From NCBI RefSeq assembly GCF_039535785.1, contig NZ_BAAAXV010000008.1, positions 744,001 through 808,000 on the forward strand: a stretch of 64,000 nucleotides of DNA. The letters are read 5' to 3'. How positions within the stretch are numbered: the first letter of the stretch is position 1; each line of letters opens with the position of its first letter. The position numbers and the translations under genes are program-made. The stretch is from Nonomuraea helvata (GTDB lineage Bacteria; Actinomycetota; Actinomycetes; Streptosporangiales; Streptosporangiaceae). The notes under the pieces were generated by a model that worked only from the letters and a program-made list of their open reading frames with translations, was not told the DNA's origin and did not search any database. Shown here piece after piece: positions 50,502 through 58,884 of the stretch.

Positions 50502-51524
50502 ATGAACCAATCAACGCAGCATCTTGATCATGGTTTCGGCGAAGCCGGAACCATGATTTCGACAGTCGACTATCACACGGGCGGCGAGCCGTTCAGGATC
50601 GTCACCGGCGGCGTGCCCGAGGTCCCGGGGGCCGACGTGCTCTCCCGGCGGGCCGCCGCCATGGCGGAGCCCGAGTTCGACGACGTGCGGCGGCTGCTGT
50701 GCCACGAGCCGCGCGGGCACGCCGACATGTACGGCTGCTTCCTCGTCCCGCCGGACGACCCCGGGGCCCTGTTCGGGGCGCTGTTCTGGCACAAGGACGG
50801 CTTCTCCACCGCCTGCGGCCACGGCACCATCGCGCTGGGTGCCTACGCCGTGCACGAGGGGCTGGTCGCGGCGGATCCCGACGGGGAGACGGACGTGGTC
50901 GTCGACGTGCCGTCCGGGCGCGTCACGGCGCGGGTGCGCTGCTCCGGTGGGCGGGTACGCGGGGTGACGTTCGTCAGCGTGCCGTCGTACGTGCTGGCAC
51001 GTGACGTGGCGGCCGGCGGGACGAAGGTCGACGTCTCGTACGGCGGCGCCATCTACGTGTCCGTGCCCGCCCGGGCGCTGGGCCTGTCCGTGGAGCCCGG
51101 GCACCTGACGGCGCTCATCGGCCACGCCCGCCGGATCAAGGCCGACCTGGTCGGCCACCCGGCCACCCGGCACCCGTCAGACGACCGGCTGTCCGGCGTC
51201 TACGGCGTGATCTTCTACGACGAGCTGCCGGACATGGACGGCGTGGCCCACCAGCGGAACGTGACGGTGTTCGCCGACGGGGAGGTGGACCGCTCGCCGT
51301 GCGGCTCCGGCACGGCGGCCCGGCTGGCGCTGCTGCACGACGCGGGGCTGCGCGGGCCGCTGATCCACGACAGCATCGTCGGGAGCACCTTCCGCGCGCG
51401 GGTGGCCGAGGTCCTGGACCAGGGGGTCGTGCCGGAGATCGAGGGCATGGCGTACCGGACCGGACGGCACGCCTTCGAGCTCGATCCCGACGACCCGCTG
51501 GGACTGGGGTTCACACTGCGATGA
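50502..51524 (+). CDS. Second proline-racemase-superfamily enzyme (possible trans-3-hydroxyproline dehydratase)
   Basis: Second family member, 340 aa from ATG 50502 or 323 aa from ATG 50553. Cysteines are present at both catalytic positions, STACGHGTIA and SPCGSGTAA. Classic trans-3-hydroxy-L-proline dehydratases have Thr at the second, so this is an epimerase/racemase by residues or a bifunctional enzyme, although the adjacent pyrroline-2-carboxylate reductase suggests a dehydratase role. ATG 50553 gives the conserved start MISTVDYHTGGEP; a 14-bp hairpin spans it. The stop overlaps a mini-ORF start (ATGA). Confidence 0.8.
   Translation: MNQSTQHLDHGFGEAGTMISTVDYHTGGEPFRIVTGGVPEVPGADVLSRRAAAMAEPEFDDVRRLLCHEPRGHADMYGCFLVPPDDPGALFGALFWHKDGFSTACGHGTIALGAYAVHEGLVAADPDGETDVVVDVPSGRVTARVRCSGGRVRGVTFVSVPSYVLARDVAAGGTKVDVSYGGAIYVSVPARALGLSVEPGHLTALIGHARRIKADLVGHPATRHPSDDRLSGVYGVIFYDELPDMDGVAHQRNVTVFADGEVDRSPCGSGTAARLALLHDAGLRGPLIHDSIVGSTFRARVAEVLDQGVVPEIEGMAYRTGRHAFELDPDDPLGLGFTLR
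50527..50557 (+). promoter_or_regulatory. Hairpin over the likely start codon of the second racemase-family gene
   Basis: ATCATGGTTTCGGC (50527-50540) pairs with GCCGGAACCATGAT (50544-50557), one G-T pair, GAA loop. ATG 50553 lies in the 3' arm. If translation begins there, the hairpin would limit initiation or couple it to upstream ribosomes; if it begins at 50502, the hairpin is simply coding. Confidence 0.55.
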
Positions 51525-51574
51525 CCGGTTTGCCGTTAGGAATGGGGTTCGCACTGCGATGACCGGGTTGCCGT
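51501..51574 (+). repeat. 36-bp direct duplication at a gene junction (38-bp period)
   Basis: Bases 51501-51536 and 51539-51574 agree at 33 of 36 positions. Each contains the end of the upstream gene (GFxLR and TGA) and the start of the downstream one (MTGLP), so the duplication copied the ATGA overlap itself. Confidence 0.9.
51521..51562 (+). CDS. 13-residue mini-ORF made by the junction duplication
   Basis: ATG 51521 overlaps the TGA of the racemase-family gene, and its own TGA (51560-51562) overlaps the ATG of the next gene. It encodes MTGLPLGMGFALR, a mosaic of the downstream start and upstream end. It is probably a translational relay, not a functional peptide. Confidence 0.5.
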   Translation: MTGLPLGMGFALR

Positions 51575-52485
51575 ATCTCGACGCCGCGACGCTGGAGCGG
51601 CTGGTGCCCATGGGACGGGCCGTGCGGATCCTGGAGGACGCGCTCCGGGCGGGGCTCGATCCCGAGGCCACGCCGCAGCGGCCGATCGTGGACGTGCCCG
51701 CCGGACAGCTCCTGCTCATGCCCGCCGCGGCCGGGCGGTACGCGGGGGTGAAGGCCGTCACCATCGCGCCGGCCAACCCCGATCGGGGGCTGCCCCGGAT
51801 CCAGGGGACGTACCTGCTGTTCGACGGCGAGACCCTGACCCCGCTCGCGGCCCTGGACGGGATCGCGCTCACCTCGCTCCGCACCCCCGCCGTCTCCGCC
51901 CTGGCCGTCAGCCACCTGGCTTCCGGGGAGGCCCGGCGGCTGGTGGTGTTCGGGAGCGGGCCGCAGGCGTGGGGGCACGTGCTGGCGCTGCGGGAGGTGC
52001 GGCCCGTGGCGGACGTGACGGTGATCGGGCGCGACCCGGGCCGCGCGGAGGCGCTGGCCGGCCGCTGCCGGGCGCTCGGCCTGACCGCGCGCGCCGGGTC
52101 TCGGGAAGCAGTGGCAGCGGCCGACATCGTGGTGTGCTGCACGACGGCCAGGGAGCCGTTGTTCCCGGGTAAGCTCGCCCGCGACGGCGTCACCGTCGTC
52201 GCGGTCGGCTCGCACGAGCCCGGCGCCCGTGAGCTCGACGGCGACCTCGTCGCCCGCGCCACCGTGGTCGTCGAGGCCAGGGCGGCCGCCCTCGAGGAAG
52301 CGGGGGATGTGCTCATCCCGATCCACGAGGGTACGATCACCGCTGGTCATCTCGCCGGAAACCTCGCCGACCTCGTGGCGGGCAGGGTCGTCACCGGCAC
52401 CGCGCCGCGCGTGTTCAAGAGCACGGGCATGGCGTGGGAGGACCTGGTGGTCGCGGCCGCCGCTTACGAGGCGTGGATCTCATGA
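51559..52485 (+). CDS. Ornithine cyclodeaminase/mu-crystallin-family reductase (probable pyrroline-2-carboxylate reductase)
   Basis: 308-aa NAD(P)-binding protein. Rossmann loop VVFGSGPQAWGHVLAL (about residue 130), substrate-binding region GVKAVTIAPANPDRGLP and C-terminal VFKSTGMAWEDL are family hallmarks. In hydroxyproline loci such proteins reduce 1-pyrroline-2-carboxylate to L-proline, completing trans-3-hydroxyproline or D-proline use; ornithine cyclodeaminase or alanine dehydrogenase activity is the alternative. ATG 51559 overlaps the mini-ORF stop; the stop overlaps the GntR ATG. Confidence 0.83.
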   Translation: MTGLPYLDAATLERLVPMGRAVRILEDALRAGLDPEATPQRPIVDVPAGQLLLMPAAAGRYAGVKAVTIAPANPDRGLPRIQGTYLLFDGETLTPLAALDGIALTSLRTPAVSALAVSHLASGEARRLVVFGSGPQAWGHVLALREVRPVADVTVIGRDPGRAEALAGRCRALGLTARAGSREAVAAADIVVCCTTAREPLFPGKLARDGVTVVAVGSHEPGARELDGDLVARATVVVEARAAALEEAGDVLIPIHEGTITAGHLAGNLADLVAGRVVTGTAPRVFKSTGMAWEDLVVAAAAYEAWIS

Positions 52486-53198
52486 CGGCTGGTGAGCAGG
52501 CTTCTTTTGATCAGGGAAGGGATGGGCGGATGGCTGCCGAGGAGCGGCTCGACCTGCCGATGGTGGGAGAGCGGCAGAGCCTGCGCGAACAGGTGTCGCA
52601 GGCGTTGCGTGCCGCGCTGATCACCGGTGAGATGCGGCCGGGGGTGGTCTACTCCGCGCCGGTGCTGGCCGCCCAGTTCGGCGTCTCGGCCACGCCGGTC
52701 CGCGAGGCCATGCTCGACCTCGCCAAGGAGGGCCTGGTCGAGGCGGTGCGCAACAAGGGCTTCAGAGTGACCGAGCTGTCCGACCGCGATCTCGACGAGC
52801 TCACCGAGATCCGCCAGCTCATCGAGGTGCCCACCGTGGCCAGGCTGGCCGACAGCTCGCGGGCGGAGGAGTTCGAACGGCTCAGGCCCATCGCCGAGGA
52901 GATCGTCTCGGCCGCCGAGGGCGGCGACCTGCTCGCGTACGTGGACGCCGACCTGCGCTTCCACGTCGAGCTGCTGACCCTGGCGGGCAACGGCCACTTG
53001 GTGGAGGTGGTGCGCGACCTGCGCAACAGGGCCAGGCTCTACGGCCTGTCCCAGCTCGCCGAGCGCGGCACGCTCGCCGACTCGGCCAGGGAGCACCTCC
53101 AGCTGCTCGACGCGCTCAAGAACGGCGACAGCGGGGCCGTCGGCCACATCATGGTCGAACACATCGGGCATGTACGCGGCATTTGGGCCGAACACTGA
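52482..53198 (+). CDS. GntR-family (FCD/FadR-type) transcriptional regulator
   Basis: 238-aa regulator: winged helix-turn-helix (about residues 30-95, with YSAPVLAAQFGVSATPVREAM) and an all-helical FCD ligand domain (about 100-230) with metal/effector residues in DADLRFHVELL and EHLQLLDAL. ATG 52482 overlaps the previous stop (ATGA); ATG 52530 with GGAAGG upstream is a shorter option. As the last gene of the hydroxyproline operon it most likely senses hydroxyproline or a pathway intermediate and controls the operon. Confidence 0.9.
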   Translation: MTAGEQASFDQGRDGRMAAEERLDLPMVGERQSLREQVSQALRAALITGEMRPGVVYSAPVLAAQFGVSATPVREAMLDLAKEGLVEAVRNKGFRVTELSDRDLDELTEIRQLIEVPTVARLADSSRAEEFERLRPIAEEIVSAAEGGDLLAYVDADLRFHVELLTLAGNGHLVEVVRDLRNRARLYGLSQLAERGTLADSAREHLQLLDALKNGDSGAVGHIMVEHIGHVRGIWAEH

Positions 53199-53432
53199 AA
53201 CAGCGCCCTAAGTTCTGACATTTGGGGATCGCGAAGGCGTCGATCGCGGTAATCTCGATGCGGGCCGGATGAGCGACGCCGAGGACGTCCGCCGGCGGCC
53301 CCGTCGTCCTGGTCCCCAGCGGACCGGCCACCACCGATTCCGGTGGATGGCGTATGCCTGGTCAAGCGGACACCCGCACTCCGCTGACCTTCCATGGGCT
53401 CGGCACACCCCGCCCACCGAGAGCCGAGCCCC

Positions 53433-53473
53433 CCGCCGCGCGCCCGAGACCCCATCCCACGGGCGCGCGGCGG
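53433..53473. terminator. Bidirectional hairpin between the GntR and EamA genes
   Basis: A perfect 14-bp stem pairs 53433-53446 (CCGCCGCGCGCCCG) with 53460-53473, 13-base loop, 14 bases from the convergent EamA stop. The rest of the 53199-53486 gap shows only a weaker 6-bp hairpin (53331-53346). Confidence 0.75.
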
Positions 53474-53486
53474 CACGCCACTCCTG

Positions 53487-54401
53487 CTAGAGCTTGCGCC
53501 GCCGGGTGGAGCCCAGGCTGGCGGCCACGATGCAGACGATCGCCGTCCACTGCTGCACGTGCAGGACCTCGTTCAGCAGCAGCACCCCGATCACCGCCGC
53601 CACCGCCGGCTCCAGGCTCATCAGGATGCCGAACACGTGCTTGGGCATCCGCCGCAGCGCGTGCAGCTCCAGCGAGTACGGGATCACCGACGACAGCAGC
53701 CCCACGCCGAGCCCGATCAGCAGCAGCTCCGGCTGCAGCAGCTGCGTCCCGCCCGTCGTGATGCCGACGGGAGCGACCACGACGGCCGACACGATCATCG
53801 CGAACGACAGCCCGCTCGTGCCGGGGAAGCGCCGCCCGGCCGCCGCCGACAGCAGGATGTACCCGGCCCAGCAGACCCCCGCCACCATCGCGAACCCGAT
53901 GCCGAGCCAGTCCACCGACGCCGACTGCCCCCAGGGCGCGAGCAGCGCCACGCCCGCGCCCGCGAGCCCGACCCACAGCAGGTCGATCCTGCGCCGCGAG
54001 GCCGCCACGGCCACGCCCAAGGGCCCGAGGAACTCGATGGCCACCGCGATCCCCATCGGCAGCCGCGACAGGGCCTCGTAGAAGACCAGGTTCATGAGGG
54101 CGAGCGTCACCCCGAACCCGATCCCCACCGCCCAGTCGCGCCAGGCCAGGCCTTTCAGCCGTGGCCGGACGAGCGAGCCCATGATCAGCGCCCCGGCCGT
54201 GATCCGCAGGAACACCACCGCGCTCGGCGGCAGCGCCGCGAACAGCTCCTTCGCGAACCCGGCGCCCAGCTGCACCGAGAAGATCGCCAGCAGGACGAGC
54301 CCGGAGGGCGGGATCGAGTCGGCGGCGGTGCGCAGCAGGCTTCCCGGCCGGGGAAGGCCGGAGCGGCGATCGAAGGGATCGTCGAGGGCGAAGGCGGTCA
54401 C
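53487..54401 (-). CDS. EamA/DMT-family exporter (RhtA-like)
   Basis: Ten-helix drug/metabolite transporter, about 304 aa, with two EamA halves. RhtA-like features include AGFAKELFAALPPSAVVFLR, ALMNLVFYEALSRLPMGIAVAIEFLGP (quoted in part) and SLEPAVAAVIG. RhtA relatives export threonine, homoserine or other amino acids; substrate here is unknown. Start is GTG 54401 (AGGAG 4 bases upstream) or ATG 54413. It is transcribed away from the MFS gene. Confidence 0.87.
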   Translation of the reverse strand: MTAFALDDPFDRRSGLPRPGSLLRTAADSIPPSGLVLLAIFSVQLGAGFAKELFAALPPSAVVFLRITAGALIMGSLVRPRLKGLAWRDWAVGIGFGVTLALMNLVFYEALSRLPMGIAVAIEFLGPLGVAVAASRRRIDLLWVGLAGAGVALLAPWGQSASVDWLGIGFAMVAGVCWAGYILLSAAAGRRFPGTSGLSFAMIVSAVVVAPVGITTGGTQLLQPELLLIGLGVGLLSSVIPYSLELHALRRMPKHVFGILMSLEPAVAAVIGVLLLNEVLHVQQWTAIVCIVAASLGSTRRRKL

Positions 54402-54513
54402 GGGACTCCTCATCGGACGCAAGGGGACGCAAGGGAACGACGGTCAGAGCGTACTGAGGCGTCATGACATTCCCGACATAAGCTGTTACTCCTGTCTCTG
54501 GAACATTGGACGC

Positions 54514-55716
54514 ATGAAATCGCCCGCCTTGCCCGTGAGCCTCGCCCGGCCGCCGCTGGCCCTGTCCGTGGCCTCCTTCGTCAGCAGCTTCGACCGCTTC
54601 GCCGTGAGCCCCATGCTCGTGCTCATCGCGGTGGACCTGGACGTCCCGCTCTCCGCCGCCGTCGCGGCCGCCAGCGGCTACTACCTGGCCTACGGGCTGA
54701 CGCAGCCGGTGTGGGGGCTGCTGTCGGACCGGTTCGGGCGGGTTCGGGTGATGCGCGTGGCGCTGTTCGGGGCGGCGCTGGCCGGCGTGGTCTCGGCGCT
54801 GATGCCGGTGCTCGGGGCGCTGGTGGTGGCCAGGGTGGTGACCGGCGCCTGCTTCGGCGCCGTGATCCCCACCGGGCTGACGTACGTGGGAGACACCGTC
54901 CAGCCCTCGGTACGGCAGCGCGCGCTGACCGACCTGATGGCCGCAGCGGCGCTCGGCACGGCCCTGGCCACCGGGCTGGGCGGGGTGGTCGCGGGCCTGG
55001 TGGACTGGCGGGTGGCCTTCACCGTGCCCGCCGCCTGCGCCCTGGCCTGCGCGCTCACGCTCGGCTCGCTGCCTGAGCCGCCCCGTCTCCGCCTGGACGG
55101 TGCCGCACTTGGGACCGCCCGGTACCTGGGCGCGGTGCTCGGGCACGGCTGGGCGCTGCTGGTGTTCGGGCTGGCCTTCGTCGAAGGCGCGATCATGCTC
55201 GGAGCCATGCCGTTCCTGGCCACCGCGCTGGAGCACACGGGGTACGCCGCGGCCGTGGCCGGGCTCGCCATCACCGCGTACGGACTGGGCCTGTGGTTGT
55301 TCTCGAAGCTCGTCAAGCGGCTGGCGGGGCGCTGGCCCGCTCCCGCGCTGATGACGGTGGGCGGCGCGCAGCTCAGCGCCGGGTTCGCGATCGTCTCCGT
55401 GCACGTCAGCATGCCCACCGTGGCCGTCACGGCGCTGCTGCTCGGGGGCGGCTGGTCGTTCCTGCACTCATCGCTGCAGACGTGGGCCACCTCGGTGGTG
55501 CCCGAGGCGAGGGGCACCACCATCGCGTTCTTCGCCTGCGCGCTCTTCGTGGGCAGCGCGGTCTCGTCGTGGGCGGCCGGGCCGCTGGCCGAGCGGGGGA
55601 GCTACGCCCTGCTGTTCGGCCTGGCGGCCGGCGCCGCGATCCCGCTGACCGCGGTGGCCGCTCTCACCAGGCGCCGCTACGGCCGCTCGCAGGCCGCCCA
55701 GCCGCAGCCGCAGTGA
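54514..55716 (+). CDS. MFS transporter
   Basis: Twelve-helix major facilitator, 400 aa. The A-loop signature between helices two and three reads GLLSDRFGRVRVMR. Helices are Ala/Gly/Leu-rich and the C-terminal tail ends in QAAQPQPQ. Substrate unknown; general similarity is to small-molecule efflux. ATG 54514 is chosen because the longer open frame to 54094 crosses the divergent EamA gene. It stops one base before the end of the convergent ABC permease gene, with no terminator between. Confidence 0.87.
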   Translation: MKSPALPVSLARPPLALSVASFVSSFDRFAVSPMLVLIAVDLDVPLSAAVAAASGYYLAYGLTQPVWGLLSDRFGRVRVMRVALFGAALAGVVSALMPVLGALVVARVVTGACFGAVIPTGLTYVGDTVQPSVRQRALTDLMAAAALGTALATGLGGVVAGLVDWRVAFTVPAACALACALTLGSLPEPPRLRLDGAALGTARYLGAVLGHGWALLVFGLAFVEGAIMLGAMPFLATALEHTGYAAAVAGLAITAYGLGLWLFSKLVKRLAGRWPAPALMTVGGAQLSAGFAIVSVHVSMPTVAVTALLLGGGWSFLHSSLQTWATSVVPEARGTTIAFFACALFVGSAVSSWAAGPLAERGSYALLFGLAAGAAIPLTAVAALTRRRYGRSQAAQPQPQ

Positions 55717-55717
55717 A

Positions 55718-56500
55718 CTACTCCCAGCGGAACGTGCGCGAGACCAGGCCCAGCGTCAGAACCGCCCACGCGGCGAGCACCGCCAGCGGGACCAGGGGCA
55801 GGGCGGCGCCCTGCCCGAGCACCGAGCGCAGGCCGCCGGTCAGGGCCGAGATGGGCAGCACCTCCAGGGCCTGCCGCATGCCGTGGGGGAACTTCGACAG
55901 CGGGAAGATCACCCCGCCGGCCCCCAGCAGGACCAGGTAGACGAGGTTGGCCGCGGCCAGGGTGGCCTCCGCGCGCAGGGTGCCCGCCATGAGCAGCCCC
56001 AGCCCGCTGAAGGCCGCCGTTCCGACCACGATCAGCAGCGCCGCGCTCAGGAACGATCCGTGCGGCCGCCACCCGAGCGCCAGCCCGACGGCCACGATCA
56101 CCGCGGCCTGGATGACCTCCACGACCACGACGGCGGTCGTCTTGGCGAGCATGAGCCCGGCCCTGGACAGCGGGGTCGCGCCCAGCCGCTTGAGCACGCC
56201 GTAGCGGCGCTCGAAGCCGGTCGCGATGGCCTGGCCGGTGAAGGCCGTGGACATGACGGCCAGCGCCAGCACGCCCGGCACCAGGAAGTCGACCCGCCGG
56301 CCGCCCCCGACGTCGACCAGCGGCGCCAGCGAGAAGCCGACCAGCAGCAGCACCGGGATGACCATGGTGAGCAGCAGCTGCTCGCCGTTGCGCAGCATCG
56401 CCCGGATCTCCGCGCCCGCCTGGGCGAGGACCATGCGCGGGAACGGCGCGGCCCCCGGCGCGGGGGTGAAGTCGAGTGCGACCTCCCCAGTGCCTGTCAT
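55718..56500 (-). CDS. ABC-2-type transporter permease
   Basis: Six-helix permease, 260 aa: a cytosolic N-terminus with amphipathic helix, then MVIPVLLLVGFSLAPL, FLVPGVLALAVMSTAFTG and the conserved ERRYGVLKRLGATPL loop typical of drug-exporting ABC-2 permeases. ATG 56500 overlaps the ATPase stop by 4 bases (ATGA). With that ATPase it should form a dimeric exporter of a lipophilic compound, antibiotic or lipid. Confidence 0.9.
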   Translation of the reverse strand: MTGTGEVALDFTPAPGAAPFPRMVLAQAGAEIRAMLRNGEQLLLTMVIPVLLLVGFSLAPLVDVGGGRRVDFLVPGVLALAVMSTAFTGQAIATGFERRYGVLKRLGATPLSRAGLMLAKTTAVVVVEVIQAAVIVAVGLALGWRPHGSFLSAALLIVVGTAAFSGLGLLMAGTLRAEATLAAANLVYLVLLGAGGVIFPLSKFPHGMRQALEVLPISALTGGLRSVLGQGAALPLVPLAVLAAWAVLTLGLVSRTFRWE

Positions 56501-57405
56501 CGCAACTCCCTGCCCGTCAGCTCGAGGAAGACGTCCTCCAGGGTGCGGCGCTCGATGCGCAAGTCGTCGGCTGTGACGCCCTCCGCCGCGCACCAGGCCG
56601 TCACCGTGGCCAGCAGCTCGGGGCCCACCTGGCCCTCGATGATGTAGTGCCCGGCGGGCGACTCCTTGGCCGCGCTGCCCGCGGGGAGCGCGTTGAGCAG
56701 CTCCTCCAGCGCCAGCCCCGGCCGGGCGCGGAAGCGGAGCTGCCGCTCGGCCCCCGTCAGTGAGGCCGGGGTGCCCTCGGCCACCACCCGGCCCTTGTCG
56801 ATGATCACCACGTGGTCCGCCAGGCGCTCGGCCTCGTCCATGTGGTGGGTGGTCAGCACGACCGACACGCCCGCCCCGCGCAGCTCGCCCACCAGCTCCC
56901 AGCAGGCGTGCCGGGCCTGCGGGTCGAGCCCGGCCGTCGGCTCGTCGAGGAAGACCAGCTCGGGCCGCCCGACGACGGCCGCCGCCAGTGACAGCCGCTG
57001 CTGCTGCCCGCCCGACATCCGCCGGTACGGGGTGCGTACGTGATCGGCCAGCCCCAGCCGTGACAGCAGGGCCCCGGCGTCGAGCGGATGGGCGTAGAAG
57101 CGGGAGACCAGCCGCAGCCACTCGCCGCAGCGCATCGCCGGCGGCACGCCGCCCGACTGGAGCATGATCCCCACCCGTGGCCGCAGCTCCGGCAGCGTGG
57201 GCGCGAGCCCGAGGACGCGGACCGTGCCCGCGTCGGCCCTGCGGAACCCCTCGCAGATCTCCACCGTGGACGTCTTGCCCGCGCCGTTGGGCCCGAGCAC
57301 GGCGGTGACCGCTCCACGCGCGGCGCGCAGCGTGAGGCCGTCCACGGCGGTGCTGCCGCCGTAACGTTTGACCAGGTCGATGATCTCGACGGCTGGGGAT
57401 TCCAT
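56497..57405 (-). CDS. ABC transporter ATP-binding protein (drug-export type)
   Basis: 302-aa ATPase. Walker A GPNGAGKT (about residue 39), Q-loop MLQSGG, signature MSGGQQQR, Walker B LVFLDEPTAGLD, switch His in THHMDEAE, plus a C-terminal extension of about 80 residues ending in RRTLEDVFLELTGRELR, as in the DrrA group. ATG 57405 is favoured; GTG 57411 is an alternative. It is divergent from the Bcr/CflA gene, with 212 bases between. Confidence 0.92.
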   Translation of the reverse strand: MESPAVEIIDLVKRYGGSTAVDGLTLRAARGAVTAVLGPNGAGKTSTVEICEGFRRADAGTVRVLGLAPTLPELRPRVGIMLQSGGVPPAMRCGEWLRLVSRFYAHPLDAGALLSRLGLADHVRTPYRRMSGGQQQRLSLAAAVVGRPELVFLDEPTAGLDPQARHACWELVGELRGAGVSVVLTTHHMDEAERLADHVVIIDKGRVVAEGTPASLTGAERQLRFRARPGLALEELLNALPAGSAAKESPAGHYIIEGQVGPELLATVTAWCAAEGVTADDLRIERRTLEDVFLELTGRELR

Positions 57406-57617
57406 GGCCACGAGTTTAGGGACTGGGTCACGCGGTCCGGGCCGCAGGTGAGCCCCAGAAGTACGTCCTGGGCGGACGCTGGAAAGATATGACCTGATTT
57501 GGAGCGCCCTTGACCCGCTCGTGAGAAATATCTGATGACCGGGAATTCGGAGGACCGGAACCTGGTTTGATCCCTCGGCCCTCGTGGGCCGCCGGCCGCG
57601 AGGGAGAGGGATCACGC

Positions 57618-58838
57618 ATGTCCGTGGCAGAAGTCACGACCGCCGTCGTCGTCGAGCAGAGGAGGGATCGCCGCACTCTGCTGCTGGTGATCCTGGGGGC
57701 CCTGTCGGCGATCGGCCCGCTCTCCATCGACATGTACCTGCCGGCGCTGCCCGCCATCACCTCCGAGATGCTCAGCTCGCCCGCGCAGGTCCAGCTCACC
57801 CTCACCGCCTGCCTCATCGGGGTTTCGGTCGGCCAGGTGATCGCCGGACCGGTGAGCGACGTGCGTGGCAGGAGAACGCCGCTGATGGTGGGCGTGGCCG
57901 GGTTCATGGTGGCCTCGCTGCTGTGCGCGTTCGCGCCCTCGGTGCCCATGCTGATCGCGTTCCGCCTGCTGCAGGGCATGCTGGGCGGCGCGGCCCTGGT
58001 CATCGTGCGGGCGGTCGTCCGCGACCTGTACGACGGCGCCGCCATCGCCCGCATCTTCGCCACGCTCATGCTGGTCAGCGGCCTGGCGCCGATCCTCGCG
58101 CCCATCGCGGGCGCGCAGCTGCTGGCCTTCACCTCGTGGCGCGGCGTGTTCGTGGCCCTCAGCGTGGCCGGGGTGGCGCTGCTGATGCTGGTGCTGTCGG
58201 GCGTGCGCGAGACGCTGCCCGCGGCCGAGCGCGAGAGCGGCGGGCTCAAGCACACCGTGGGCACGTTCTGGAAGCTCCTGCGCGACCGCGCCTTCATGGG
58301 CTCCGCGCTCACCGCGGGGCTGGCGTTCGCGGCGATGTTCGGCTACATCTCCGGCTCGCCGTTCGTGCTCCAGGAGGTGTACGGCGCCACGCCCGCGCAG
58401 TACTCGCTCATCTTCGGGCTCAACGCCTTCGGCCTGACCGCCATGGCCCAGCTCGGCGGGCGGCTGTCGGGACGGGTGCCGCCGGTGACCCTGGTGGTCA
58501 CGGGGCTCGTCGTCGCGCTGACCGGCGCCTCGCTGCTGCTGGCCGCCGCGCTCACCGGGCTCGGCCTGTGGGGCATCGTGGGCGGGCTGTTCGTCATCAT
58601 GCTCGGCCAGGGACTCGTCATGCCCGGCACCGGCGCGCTGGCTCTGGCGAGCCAGCCGGCGCAGGTCGCGGGCAGTGCCTCGGCCCTGCTCGGGGTGATG
58701 CAGTTCGCGCTGGGCGCCTGCGCGGCCCCGCTGGTCGGCCTCGTCGGCGCAGGCAGCGCCGTGCCCATGGCCTGCGTGATGCTCGGGCTCATCCTCTGCT
58801 CGACCCTGGTCTTCACCTTCCTGAGGAAAGTTAGGTAA
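57618..58838 (+). CDS. Bcr/CflA-family multidrug MFS transporter
   Basis: Twelve-helix drug:H+ antiporter, 406 aa. Family features: IDMYLPALPAI in helix one, GPVSDVRGRRTPLM as the A-loop, RLLQGMLGGAALVIVRAVVRD and a central PETLP-like RETLPAA loop. Such pumps confer resistance to bicyclomycin, chloramphenicol or similar; the natural substrate is unknown. ATG 57618 has GGGAGAGGGA upstream. Its stop codon lies inside the IdeR-type box that precedes sufR. Confidence 0.9.
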   Translation: MSVAEVTTAVVVEQRRDRRTLLLVILGALSAIGPLSIDMYLPALPAITSEMLSSPAQVQLTLTACLIGVSVGQVIAGPVSDVRGRRTPLMVGVAGFMVASLLCAFAPSVPMLIAFRLLQGMLGGAALVIVRAVVRDLYDGAAIARIFATLMLVSGLAPILAPIAGAQLLAFTSWRGVFVALSVAGVALLMLVLSGVRETLPAAERESGGLKHTVGTFWKLLRDRAFMGSALTAGLAFAAMFGYISGSPFVLQEVYGATPAQYSLIFGLNAFGLTAMAQLGGRLSGRVPPVTLVVTGLVVALTGASLLLAAALTGLGLWGIVGGLFVIMLGQGLVMPGTGALALASQPAQVAGSASALLGVMQFALGACAAPLVGLVGAGSAVPMACVMLGLILCSTLVFTFLRKVR

Positions 58839-58849
58839 GCCTACCCTGC
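58831..58849. promoter_or_regulatory. IdeR/DmdR-type iron box upstream of the suf operon
   Basis: TTAGGTAAGCCTACCCTGC matches the DtxR/IdeR consensus TTAGGTWAGSCTWACCTAA at 16 of 19 positions. It overlaps the stop codon of the MFS gene and lies about 70 bases before sufR, so an iron-dependent repressor could tune the suf promoter. Confidence 0.65.
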
Positions 58850-58884
58850 GTGAGAAATTCCATCCTCGAGCTGCTCAGATCCGT

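Noticed and set aside
50488..50520. Insertion-sequence or attachment-site remnants around GAGCGAGCGGAGCGAATGAACC
   Set aside because: Only a short AGCG-rich motif common in actinomycete spacers; no transposase, terminal repeats or integrase anywhere in the window.
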